From NCBI GenBank assembly GCA_031763025.1, contig JASSKH010000019.1, positions 9,340,250 to 9,404,249 on the forward strand: a stretch of 64,000 bases of DNA, given 5' to 3'. The notes under the pieces were generated by a model, which did not search any database, had not been told where the DNA came from, and saw only the letters and a program-made list of their open reading frames with translations. The position numbers were made by a program, and so were the translations under genes. Source of the DNA: Macrocystis pyrifera. Taxonomy: Eukaryota > Sar > Phaeophyceae > Laminariales > Laminariaceae. Shown here one piece after another: positions 31,106 through 41,859 of the stretch. How positions within the stretch are numbered: position 1 is the stretch's first letter; each line of letters begins with the position of its first letter.

Positions 31106-34100
31106 CCCGGGCACCACTGTTTGTATACGGGCACAGGAAAGGACATACCGCTTGTATACCGTACTTCCAGCTTATTGTCAACTCGTGCGAGGTGTTGAAC
31201 CACTTAGGACTGGCAGGGTACGGTTGTTCGGAGGAGCTGGACGACGTATTTATTGAGTATAAACGCTTTATTCGTGCACTCTTCTTCCGTTGTGGGTAAA
31301 GGTACACAACTTTAATAGCTGCTGCTGTCGTTGTTGTTGCTGCTGCTGTGTACTGGGTTGATGCTCTGCTGCTGTCGAGATACCCTGTACCTCTTGCGTC
31401 GCCCATACTATCACCACTCCGTAGGAAAGCCTTGTTCTTATTATTAACATAGGTCGTCAAAGTAATCTAGGGATTATCTGTGTACCTAGCACACTTCGCG
31501 TGAGAAATACCTCGTGATACACCAGTAGTAGTACTCCAGCGCATGTTAGGTGCGACGAAATACCTGGCTATGTCTGAGCCCAGTGTGTCAAAGTACGCCA
31601 TGCCCTCAATGCGGGGTACGCTCGGTTCTTCAGAGTATGATATACCGCAAATACTTTTGTACGCGCCGGAACCTCACAACAGTGAAACATGCGTGAGATA
31701 TTGTCGTCGAGGCTGAAAATGGTTACTACATTCGTGTTAACGGCGCTAAACAATAGGCACCTATTTCAAGTTGCTTGGTGTCCGCCGAACATCGAACGCC
31801 GTAACGCTTCCATGCGGTATATCTGTTCATTATTTCGTAGCCTAAAAATAAGTCAGTCGGTCCCAATTTTGTTTCAGCCATCAATAATGCAAACAAATTG
31901 ACGAGAGTTGCCAACGTCTTGCTCCTCGAAAACTTGGCGACGGCTACAGAGCAAAGACATTGAAACAGCCGTGATACAAGCTCGTAGAGAGCTGCGTGAG
32001 CGAAAACATCTACGTGAACAAACGTGCGACGGGCGGGAGCCCTTCTAGGTGGGTGGTGAAGCTCTTGTCTCGGAGGTGCAAATCACTCTTCTTGGTGGCG
32101 TGTAGCAGGAACGCCAACATTGCAGCACGCGAGACCAACTCCTCTTCACAGAGTGGAACGAAACAACTAGTAATGATGGGGCAGCATGGCAACAAATATC
32201 TCACATCCACCACTCGCACCGTGCGATTGCGCACCACCACGGACGGCACGTAACTCGCCTGAAGAGCCAAACCGCCGGTGCCTTTTTCTTGTCACCGCTC
32301 GCCTTCGACTGCCTGAACCTTCACGATAAACGCAACCCCTTTGAGCTTGGTGGCAGCTGCGTTGGGTCGACTTGTTGTTCGTGTTTGCTTCACCGAGAAG
32401 GCCAGACGCAGGCTCTTGAAAGCAAAACTACCCTTCGGAGTCCAGCGATTGGTTTTTTACTTTCTATTTCAAGAAATATTTTACTAGTATTGGTGTTTTA
32501 GAATACTTTTTATAACATCCTGCATACCAGGAAATCAAGTGCTACTGTTTTGGCAGACCTGGTTGGTAAGCGTAAAAAAACCTGCAGTAAGGATTAGATA
32601 GAACATGCATGCGTCAAACCCATCATCGAACCAATGGCAAAAAACTCGTAAAAGGTTTCTGTGGAGGACAGAGTTTGTAAGCCTGCACGACGCGTGCTTG
32701 GAACGTGGCGTGATTTATCATCATGCTGCTGCTGTTGCTGCTGCTGCTGAGATCCGCTGAAGTTAGGCAAAGGGCCAAGTCGGAGTTTGGTAAGATCCCC
32801 ACTTTTCACACCATTTGATTCGCCGATGCTTTCTCGCATGTGGACGCGTAGCAAAATTGAACTCCAGTCCAAATGAGTAATTTGTGCCAGTAAAAGACAA
32901 AGGAAACTGATCGGTGTTGATCGATCCTGAAATAAGAAAACTCCGAGCGTGTTTCACCGCCCTCACGATATATCGGCACGACCTCGGTTTGGCCTATGGT
33001 GCGCTCGACAAGTGGCGAGCAAAGAAAGTCAGAGGAAAGGGTACTAGATACTTTAGGAGTTAAATACGTGTTGTCTATGTTTGATCAATCATTCGCGTGC
33101 GAAAATAGCAGCACAGGAAGGCTGGTGCCATCTAGTCCAACTGTAGACTACATTGATACGTATACCTGGAAGGCCACGGCGCCACTGACTCGGTTCTTGG
33201 CACTACATACTGTACACAGATCAGGGAAGGGCGGCCTATTCTGCTATACACACAATCCACGCAACATCTTCAGTAGGTGGTGATGTGTGAGTATATACTG
33301 GCATATATGAGCACGGTATTAGCTGGAATGTTTCCTACGTGTTCCGTGCGTCACCGCATAGCATCGATTGTCCCACATTACTTCAAAACATGTCCGTACA
33401 ATATGCCGCGCGCATGGTTAGATACGTTCACGTCGCAGAGCGATGTGTCCAGTGCCACTATCACGATGATCGTGGAACATTAATCAACGACTGACAAGTA
33501 ACTTCAGTCAGTAGATCATCTGTTATCGAGGATAGTAAGACTCTGAACCCCCCACAACTGTGATGAGCAAGTAACTTGCATCCAGTCCGTCTCACAGTAT
33601 AATTTAGACAGTTCGATGTTTAGGAAAATGTTTGATGAGTGAGAATCCCAGATAAACACCAGCCCGGAGGTGATTGTTAGCTCCGTAGACGAGCACGCAT
33701 CAAGCGAAGGAATTCCTAATCGCCAAGCGAGCAGTCATGGAGGGGAGCTTTTTGTGACGTAAGAGCTACCGCCCTAGGATACACGCACACGCCCACGTTC
33801 CTGCGTCTGCTGCCAAGTTTATTTGAGGGCAGACGATGTGTGTGCTGGAGCTGGATGCGATCAACAGGCAGAATTGGCGAAAGAAGGGCATTCCTCCGAA
33901 GCGAGACAACCACGTCGCACTCAGACATACCGCGAACCGTACCGGGCGCGCTTGGACTGTTAGATTGAGGCATTACTTACGCATCGGAAAAGTTGGAATG
34001 TATGTCCGTTAGCCCAGCGCTCTCATGTGCATAGCACACGCATGCTACCTCCATGATATATGGCAGGCCTATGGGCGCGTAGCAAAGGCGACGGTAACAT

Positions 34101-35274
34101 TCATCCACCACCCATCCCCGAATTCCCGAGCTACGACTAGTGCTACGGAAGTGCGGCTGCGTTTAGGTTCCAACTTTTTTCGACCTGAGTAACTCGGACT
34201 CATCCGAGTGACCATCGAGTCGGCGTTCTTGAAGCTTCAACCTTTTTTTCGATTTTCAGCTGTGCACCGGCAGGGGATTGGTTGTTACTCTGCGGCAACA
34301 GCTTATATTGTGCATCTGATATTGAGAGGGATACAGAGACACAGTCGTCCGAGTGACTGGATCGCGGCAGTGAAATCGTTGGATCATACCCCTCCTACCG
34401 TAGCACCAGTATGACCCTGCTGTAAGATTTTGAATAGGGGAGGGACAGAAAGAAGGGCGATGATTGTAAAGGGGAAAGAGTACGAGTATACATATGTTGC
34501 GCTACAGCTGCGCTGCTACAACAGTAGCTGCGCCAGCGAGCGACCAGCCCTATATTTTGAGTCTCACAAACAGCAGCAGTAGGATTGAGCCGGTGGTGTA
34601 GATAAATTGCTTTGATTGTAGAGGGGAACGATGTACATATACATAATATATATATATATATCTCGGGGAGACGAAGAACGTGTACAATTTTACACCAATT
34701 AATATATATATATATCTTTATACTTATTTTCTGAATGCAGGGAGACGATTAGCGATAGCTTTAATATAAACTGCGTTACGCCGCGGTATGGTATGAACTT
34801 AGGGTTTCATCTGGAGTACACCAGCTCCAAACTTTCCTGAGTTCGGCTGTCCGCAGGATTTCAACAGACTCGAGAGTTCTACGTAATCGGCGACTTTGGG
34901 ACCCGGCAGAGGTCCAACTTGGTCGAAATATAGGAGGCACAAAAAAGATGATAAAAATAACCGTTCTAAGTTTTGCACTCTCCCTTGCGGAAAGACAACT
35001 GCTTGCATGGAACCACGGTCCAGCCGTGTTGTATGGGGGGGTTATGAGAGCGTCGGTGCGCCACACAGTTGTCGTAGATGACCAGAAACGACTCACGTAG
35101 TGTTTTCGTGAAAGCGAGTCAGCAGCACTATAACGTCTTAAAATCGGCAAATACTTTATTTCACGCAGGAGTAACCAACACCATGGCTACTCTTACTCCA
35201 ATGAGAAGACAGCAGTAAAATCACTGCGCCGTGTTGCTTTCTGTCGGTCAAAAAATGGGCAAATATTGTTTACT
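31106..35274. other. Long unrecognised stretch
   Basis: CTG runs at 31318-31350 and 32724-32749 are the only clear low-complexity features. AT microsatellite blocks lie at 34643-34665 and 34703-34716. Frames of up to 124 codons (34776-35150, minus) and 120 codons (31098-31460, minus) occur on both strands without known domains, and none has supporting splice context. Nothing recognised with confidence. Confidence 0.4.
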
Positions 35275-35435
35275 CGAAATATTTGTGGTTGTGCAGAGAC
35301 ACGGAACCGGCCTCCCTGTGGCGTTGTGTCTTTGTTCGTCGGGTTGTGATGTATTTTATCAATGCATTCCAACTGCCTCTTTTGAACCGAAGAGGCAATT
35401 CTGCGTTCGGGTACAAACGTGAGGTCGAGCACAGG
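35275..35435 (+). repeat. 150-bp duplicated block, copy 1
   Basis: GAAATATTTGTGGTTGTGCA through TTCGGGTACAAACGTGAGGT is repeated at 37866-38017 with about 94 percent identity. In both copies one frame reads EIFVVVQRHGTGLPVALCLC (G is R in copy 2) and ends CVRVQT then a stop. Both copies keep that stop. The upstream coding context differs. Confidence 0.8.
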
Positions 35436-37420
35436 GTGACATTACGGCCACCACGAGCGAGCAGGGTTTGTCTTCCAACAATTCAAGGTTATTACGTACA
35501 CTGCGGTCTCACGGTTCAACCCCGGTGGACAACTACACGCGAGGCATCGACGAACGAAACCGTGCTAACACGAACCACCATTTCGTAGTGGAGTATACTC
35601 TCTGAAAAAAATAAGAAAAACTAAGAAGGGGTTTTAGCCTATTCAAGGTGTACGTACCCGGACGTGGGGTCAAACATTCAGCGGCCGTGGGCGCCGTTGG
35701 ACCGGAGTTTTTTTTGTAAGAAAGAGCGCGAGAACCGCAAGGAACAATAAGAACGGTACCGTCGATGGAAACCATGCCTGCCTAAAAACGACGGGGGATT
35801 CGTATATCGTATGGCGGTTCAGGAGAGCGAGGACAGCGGGGCGTGTTTGTGGCCGGAATAGCCACGAGAGCGGTGGCGATGGTAATACTAAGGCACGGTG
35901 ACTTGTCAACGCACGAGAGGTTAGAGTGCAATGACACCGGAGGACGGTAACACATAGAGTATGGGGAGTAGCGCGACGGCTGACTCTCAATCGCTCGACA
36001 CGTACATGTAAGCGGGGCGTACCATAATCGATAGGGTCGCCGTCGCCGGCTGCTAGAAATAGGGACGGCGATGCAACACTTGACGAACGGTAGCACAGGA
36101 ATAACAGAAGGCTGGGCTATGCATAGCGACCTTTACACGACAGCACAGGCGAATCGACGCCAGGAGTGCGCCAGCGTTCGCGACACGATAAGCGGCGAGG
36201 TGGAACTGTAGCGGGAACAGCGGGAGCGTAAGGTGCTGGCGTTTATACTAGGGGGGAACGTGCACGGGGCACGCACATGGCGACTAATATGACGAGTCGC
36301 GGCGTAATCCCACTTTCATGTACACAGTTAGAATATACATACCGGTATATAGTGGCAAAACAATATAGAATACGAAGTACATGTCGTATACATGCGAGTC
36401 CTCGAGCGCGTACGCGAACACGTTGACACACGCACAGAATAACAGCGAGCGCACGAACCAGTATATTTTGCATCCGTGACACTTATTTTGACCGATCAAG
36501 TCTATATCACATATATTCGACAACTGTTTCACGTCTGTACCCGCGTGGTAGAAACGGTACGGAATATAAATATATGTATATATATCATACTACTGATATT
36601 CATAGACCGTCAATCCGAAATGTCGTTGCAATTGATTGCCCTTACGTCCGCCATGTCTCTCGGCGGGTGCGTCTAGTCACAGTCGCATCGAACCTACGTT
36701 AGCTTCAAGTACATCGCAACCCACGGTAGTGAGTGGTGCACCTCATCTCAGGCGCGTGTATTTGCTTGCTATAACAAACATAATTGTACATCGTGCCGTA
36801 TCAAGCGTGGTGGGATCTGCCAGCGTATGGCTCTTGACCCTATGACGGAGGCACCGAGAAGTAGGTTTCTCGTTCCCATTTTCCCCAAATCTGAAAGTCG
36901 AGGAACAAAGGGGATGAGGGGGCGAGGACCAAGCGAGACGTAGAAAACATGGCGACTGTGGCAGACGTTATGCGTGCTGCATTAGACGAAAGCTTATGGT
37001 AACTACGGTGGGGGGCGGGCTGCGGTATATGAGAAAATATAGTGTGGGAGACCACCTACATAAACGCTCCGCCTTTGTCGCCCCTCAAGCACGACATAAG
37101 CGTAGGTTAGTTCCGGAAGAACCACACGGAGACACGCTACAACACTGCGTGCCGACAACCAGGTAAACGCGTTCCGGGTGTATCACACCGCGGTCGCATT
37201 CCTCAGCGCGTATCACCGTCGGAGGGGTCTGGAAAATCGTACACGACGTTCCGACGGGACAACCAACGGTAACAGAACCCCTAATCAACTAGGCTACAAG
37301 TTTGGGGACAATAAATAATAGAAGGCACCCGCAAAAAGGATACGCATCAAACGAGCGACGACATTGAGATAAGAGAAGGGTCAACAAGTATGGGTGTGAT
37401 CTAATGCCGCAGCAGAGAGA
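35436..37420. other. Unrecognised stretch
   Basis: Minus-strand frames at 35670-35990 and 35782-36096 are low-complexity and overlap each other. Dense TATATA and CGTACG words occur around 36560. No gene recognised. Confidence 0.35.
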
Positions 37421-37865
37421 GGCCTCATTGATCCCAAACTATATACGAATTAACGTACGACGCGATGTTACAGCAGTAATCTAGACCAGAAGAGAGGGGA
37501 CGCCAGCAGGGTGGATCCCTTTTCGGGAAAGCCTCCTTGTTGTATGGGGAGACATCGATTGAGTATCACTCCGTGAGCGATATCGCAGCTCTACAACAGC
37601 ACGACAAAGTAGAAAGAGGCTAGGATAAAACAGACCATCCCGCCCGCCGATCGTTGGTAGCGAGGTGTACCGTCGACAACGACATCAGTTTTGTTAGTGT
37701 TTATTTTACCGGGGTACCTACTCTCTGCAACGATGTGCCGCGTTGATTGCCAGACAACCAACGCGGGAGTAGTAACCCTGGGTCAGAGTCTCCGACTGGT
37801 CGCAGCAGGAGGCCTCATTGATCCCAAACTATATACAAATTAACGTACGACACGATGTTACAACA
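37421..37865 (+). repeat. 57-bp direct repeat pair
   Basis: GGCCTCATTGATCCCAAACT and the following 36 bases occur at 37421-37476 and 37811-37865, offset 390 bp, with four differences. The second copy runs straight into the 150-bp block at 37866. LTR remnants are possible. Confidence 0.75.
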
Positions 37866-38017
37866 GAAATATTTGTGGTTGTGCAGAGGCACAGAACTGG
37901 CCTCCCTGTGGCGTTGTGTCTTTGTTCGTCGGGTTATCATGTATTTTATCAATGCATTCCAACTGCCTCTTTTGAACCGAAGAGGCAATTTTGCGTTCGG
38001 GTACAAACGTGAGGTTG
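37866..38017 (+). repeat. 150-bp duplicated block, copy 2
   Basis: Partner of 35275-35435. The differences include synonymous and non-synonymous changes in the shared frame, so the sequence alone does not show selection for coding. Confidence 0.8.
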
Positions 38018-38758
38018 GAATGACCCCCGTGCTGTGCCTTCGATCACAGACGTTTGGGTTTTGCAAGAGTTAGACTTCGCAGACACGTCGGTTTAATGCT
38101 TGAAAAGATTTTAAGCGTGGCCGGAGTGAAGGTCGATCGTCGACCAGTAGATAAAGTTTTGTGTTTTACCCTTCCTGCACAAAGAAAATTGTTCGCAACC
38201 TGAACGGGAACTGAGCTCTTTGACGACGTGGGATACTATATATTTGAACCATTCAAAACGTGGACACCACTTAGAAGGGTGGAAAAATAATACGGAAAAG
38301 GGGAGCAAGTGGGGCGGGGCACATTGTTCGAGGTCACACGAAGTGCACCAAATGTGGTTATCCTCGCCCACGTGAGCAAGACGTCTCCATAGCCCGCCCG
38401 GGAATTTTTCGGCCAGGTTCTACTTACCTCAGTATTTGCTTCTGTCTTGTTGGCTGAGATTGCGGCGGTCTCTGCTTGGAACGAATCGTGCGATAATCGG
38501 ATACCTTGTTTGCCTTGTTACTGAGAGCGGACAACACAGGTTTGTTCGTGTCATAAAGGATGCGTGTAGTGTTCCTCTCTGCATACGAAGTCAGGAGGGG
38601 GACTAAGTTTGTCAGCGTTTGTTGTGGGGTTCGAGACACACGATAACAAATAACCCCCTCAAGTCAGGAATAGTGTAGACTACTAATTGATAATTTTTCT
38701 AGAAGACGATGACACATCTATCTATAATGTGTGCATCAACCCCTAACGTGTGTGGCTT
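38018..38758. other. Unrecognised stretch
   Basis: No gene, repeat partner or RNA gene was seen; frames are at most 86 codons. Confidence 0.4.
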
Positions 38759-39625
38759 GTCTTCACATTAGACCGTTATTCCCAGCCAGCTATATCGACA
38801 CACAAGATATCCGTTCTGACTCGCTATCGTAGAGAGGTAATAACTATGTGCTCATGATCACAGACCGTGAGACAGACAAAAAAACGTTTGCCTGGTACAA
38901 ACATTTTCACAAACTTGATGGATGAAGCAAATAAAACGTCAAAGTACCGGATACGAGGACATAACCGCACAAGCCACACCGCAGAATAGTAAACATGAAT
39001 AAAACAAGACATGAAATGAAAAAGAACACCAATGACGAACGTAAATCAAAATACTGCCAAAAAAAAGCATGGGTGCTCGAGAGAAACACAAAACTGTTGA
39101 ACGGACGAAGCAGCACGTACAAAAAGAGAATACCGGCATAAGAACGGCGTGAGAGAGGGCGGGGGGGGGGGGGGGGGGGGGGGGGGGGGTACTCGATAGG
39201 AGAGATGCACTCGATCTCATGCATGGCCGTAGTCGAATGACCATAGCCCTCGCATCCCTATAATGCCGGGACGAAGCATGTCGGGTTTCCACCGACCCGG
39301 CAGACATTCCTTGCACCAAGTGCGAAGCGCCGTGGGATGTCCGGCGAGTCTCATGAAGGGTGAGCTGCGTCCTACTAAGAACTGCTCGTGAGGCCGACTT
39401 GCATATGGATGACGCTTCAATGAGTTAGTTTAGTTTCCGGTGTAGCTACTTCCAGAGACAGCAATGGCGGTGCTATGTAACTGCCTTTTGGGTGCCTTAC
39501 CTTGAGCACTACATGATACGAGGGAGAGGGGGGAACGAAACAAGGCAAAAAACAAGAAATACGAGAAATGAGCAAAACGAGAAAACCGTACTCAAGGCGG
39601 TCATAATGGCATGGGTTGTACAATA
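38759..39625 (+). repeat. LTR-retrotransposon-like repeat, copy 2
   Basis: It begins GTCTTCACATTAGACCGTT and has TGATCACAGACCGTGAGACAG at 38855-38875, like copies 1 and 3. Further blocks are ACGGACGAAGCAGCACG, ACCGGCATAAGAACGG and, after a gap, AACGAAACAAGGCAAAA and ACCGTACTCAAGGCGGTCAT. They align in order with 41086-41585. A 29-base G run (39161-39189) and about 330 bp not in the other copy interrupt it. No polymerase domain was found. Confidence 0.6.
39161..39189 (+). repeat. 29-base poly-G tract
   Basis: An uninterrupted G run, unusually long. It is G-quadruplex-prone and a likely place for sequencing-length error. Confidence 0.9.
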
Positions 39626-40266
39626 CTCGTTTATTAACCTTTGAGAAGCGTGAATGATTCGAGTGGTCGTATTAGGAGACCCTTTTGGTGACAGATACAA
39701 TAAAAAATCCAAAACTCGTAAGTAGAATCAAAGTCGGCCCTGAGGCTCGTTCAACAGAGCATTGGAAGAAATTGGTATTTAGGGGCGAGACGCCACTAGG
39801 CCATGAATATCGATACGTTTTTAGCTTAAACACCTCAAGACTGCCGATGCTGATTAGGAGGTTTGTTGGTGTGATTGACACCTGTCACAGATTACTATAC
39901 TTTGCAGTGCCAAAAATATGTGTGCTATGCTGGCCAAGGAAATATACTCAAAACAATCACAATACTTTCGGGTATCTGTCTCCCCGGCAATGCAATTCTA
40001 AAACACTAAAAGAGGAAATCGGCTGAAGAGATGTGTTTAGTACCGGACACCATGTTGGCTGCACGGCAGGCGGCCGATACATGTGTTGTGTGTGAGTTCC
40101 TCGCTTCCGCTATTTCGCTGATACATGTCACGGTACGAATACGAGTGGTGTCGGGTAGTAGTAGCGTTTACTTTTATCGGTACTCCCGACACAAGTGTTG
40201 TGACCAGTACTACCGTAGTATGATGTAGCAACAGTGAGTGCCGGTCACGCGGGCCTTTTGCTCGAT
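39626..40266. other. Unrecognised stretch
   Basis: A plus frame of 113 codons (39685-40026) reads without low complexity but matches no family I know. A fragment of an element gene is possible. No other feature was seen. Confidence 0.35.
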
Positions 40267-40490
40267 TGTAGCTTTTGTAGGTATATCACTTGGTCGACCT
40301 GCACCGGTGAATGGCATGCCGCGTGTAGAGTGCTTCGCTGCATCTGACTTCATAAATATGTCTCTCGTTGTGCGTTTGTAGCTTTTGTACCTATATCACT
40401 TGGTCGACCTGCACCGGTGAATGGCATGCCGCGTGTAGAGTGCTTCGCTGCATCTGACTTCATAAATATGTCTCTCGTTGTGCGTTTGTA
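40267..40490 (+). repeat. Recent tandem duplication, 110 bp x 2
   Basis: 40267-40376 and 40377-40486 differ at only about two positions (TAGGTATATC against TACCTATATC) and carry TCGACCTGCACCGGTGAATG. This is the most recent-looking duplication in the window. Confidence 0.9.
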
Positions 40491-41085
40491 CACTACGCAG
40501 GTCACGAAGCCGGTTGTCATCCTCGTAGCCTGACTACATTCGAATGGTGAAGTACTACTTACTGTATATAGCTGCAATCTCCTTGACGTGTTCGTGATCC
40601 CGGGAAAGACGTCTGCCAATAAATTCATGTCAGATCAACAAGAGCAGAGGTGGGTCGACCTCGGAGCATTTATGCAGCTTCATCTTGACCATGAATCGGG
40701 GATGGTAATAAACAAACCGTTTGCGGTATACACTTCAATCATATGATCTGATCATTTAGTACGTGCTAATTGCTCATATGGTGTACTAGTGACAAGTTGC
40801 GTGTAGGTTTTCGCCTACAGGAGACCAGCAAACCTTTTAACACGCAAGACAACACACCCACTCGGACGGTTTTCGTGGGTGAGTTGCTCGACGACAGGGA
40901 GGGCGTATTCACCGAGCGATGATCCCATGCCACCTTCTCGACGAAGTCTTCTCGGAGCCACCATTTTCCTTGTGCGTGCTCCCCATATAGAGGAAGAAAA
41001 CTGGTCTGAAATTCGTCTCAGGGGGCGTGTCATTTTATCACCCAGTGTGATACGGTAGATAGAACGGTATTTTCGTATTGTTGTT
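40491..41085. other. Unrecognised stretch
   Basis: Short frames only (up to 93 codons on minus at 40815-41096). No feature recognised. Confidence 0.4.
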
Positions 41086-41585
41086 GTTGTCTTCACATGA
41101 AATCGTCCTTTCTACCCAGCCTCATTAACACACCCCTGTGTCCAGCCCTGATTCGTTATCCTAGAAATATACTGATTATGTGGTCACAGACTGTTAGACA
41201 GAAAAAAAATAAAAACAAATATCTAATCGCACATTTCGCGGTCAAGCGAGTGAAGTGTCCAGGGTGCCAGTCAAGAGAACACAGCACCAAGACGAGAGTA
41301 GAAAGTAAGATCTTAAATACAATAAAATGATGTACATTATGCAATGAGACGTAGTACAAACGACGCAAGGATATCAGAACGGCCGCTAGATGCACAGCAT
41401 ACGTACTCTGGAAAGGCAGATAGCTGCCGCACGGGCGAAGCAACACGGTGGAGAGGAAAATACAGGCATACGGAAGTTGGAGGCGGGGAAGTTAAACAAA
41501 GGGAGAGACAAGGCAAAAGAGAATATAAAAGGGGCAAAAAAAGAGAACATCGTACTCCAGAGGTGATAGTGACATGGGTGCACGT
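41086..41585 (+). repeat. LTR-retrotransposon-like repeat, copy 3
   Basis: Starts GTCTTCACATGAAATCGTC. TGTGGTCACAGACTGTTAGA lies at 41179-41198. A plus frame of 132 codons (41344-41742) is rich in R, K, E and G over the blocks shared with copy 2 and could be the remains of a nucleic-acid-binding Gag-like region. I cannot identify it by motif. It ends about 270 bp before the minus-strand LINE. Confidence 0.55.
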
Positions 41586-41859
41586 CTGGTCTAGAAACTC
41601 GATTCGAGAACCTAGCCATACCCTTTGCCGTCCACTTCCTACTGTCGTCAAGAGCGGTGCCAAGGGTCAGTACTACCGCCGTAGCCCCCCCCGCCCTGCT
41701 GAACAACTCAACAAGAAACAACAAAAAATATGCTGGACTTGAAGAGCTAGTCGACCCGATACCTAGCTACCCTATCTATCATTTCGTTTCTGCATTCGTG
41801 GGCAGCTGTATCAGTGCGGCTGCCCAACCCCCACCCTACCCCCCCCCCTTCTCCTTGTC
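41586..41859. other. Short spacer before the minus-strand LINE
   Basis: It includes C-rich tracts at 41690 and 41840. It may hold the 3' untranslated end of the LINE or of the neighbouring repeat. Confidence 0.4.

Noticed and set aside
4001-34760. Shared phrase TTTCTGAATNCAGGGAGACGA at 4003 and 34728
   Set aside because: Only about 20 bases match without extension, so it is too short to call a repeat family.
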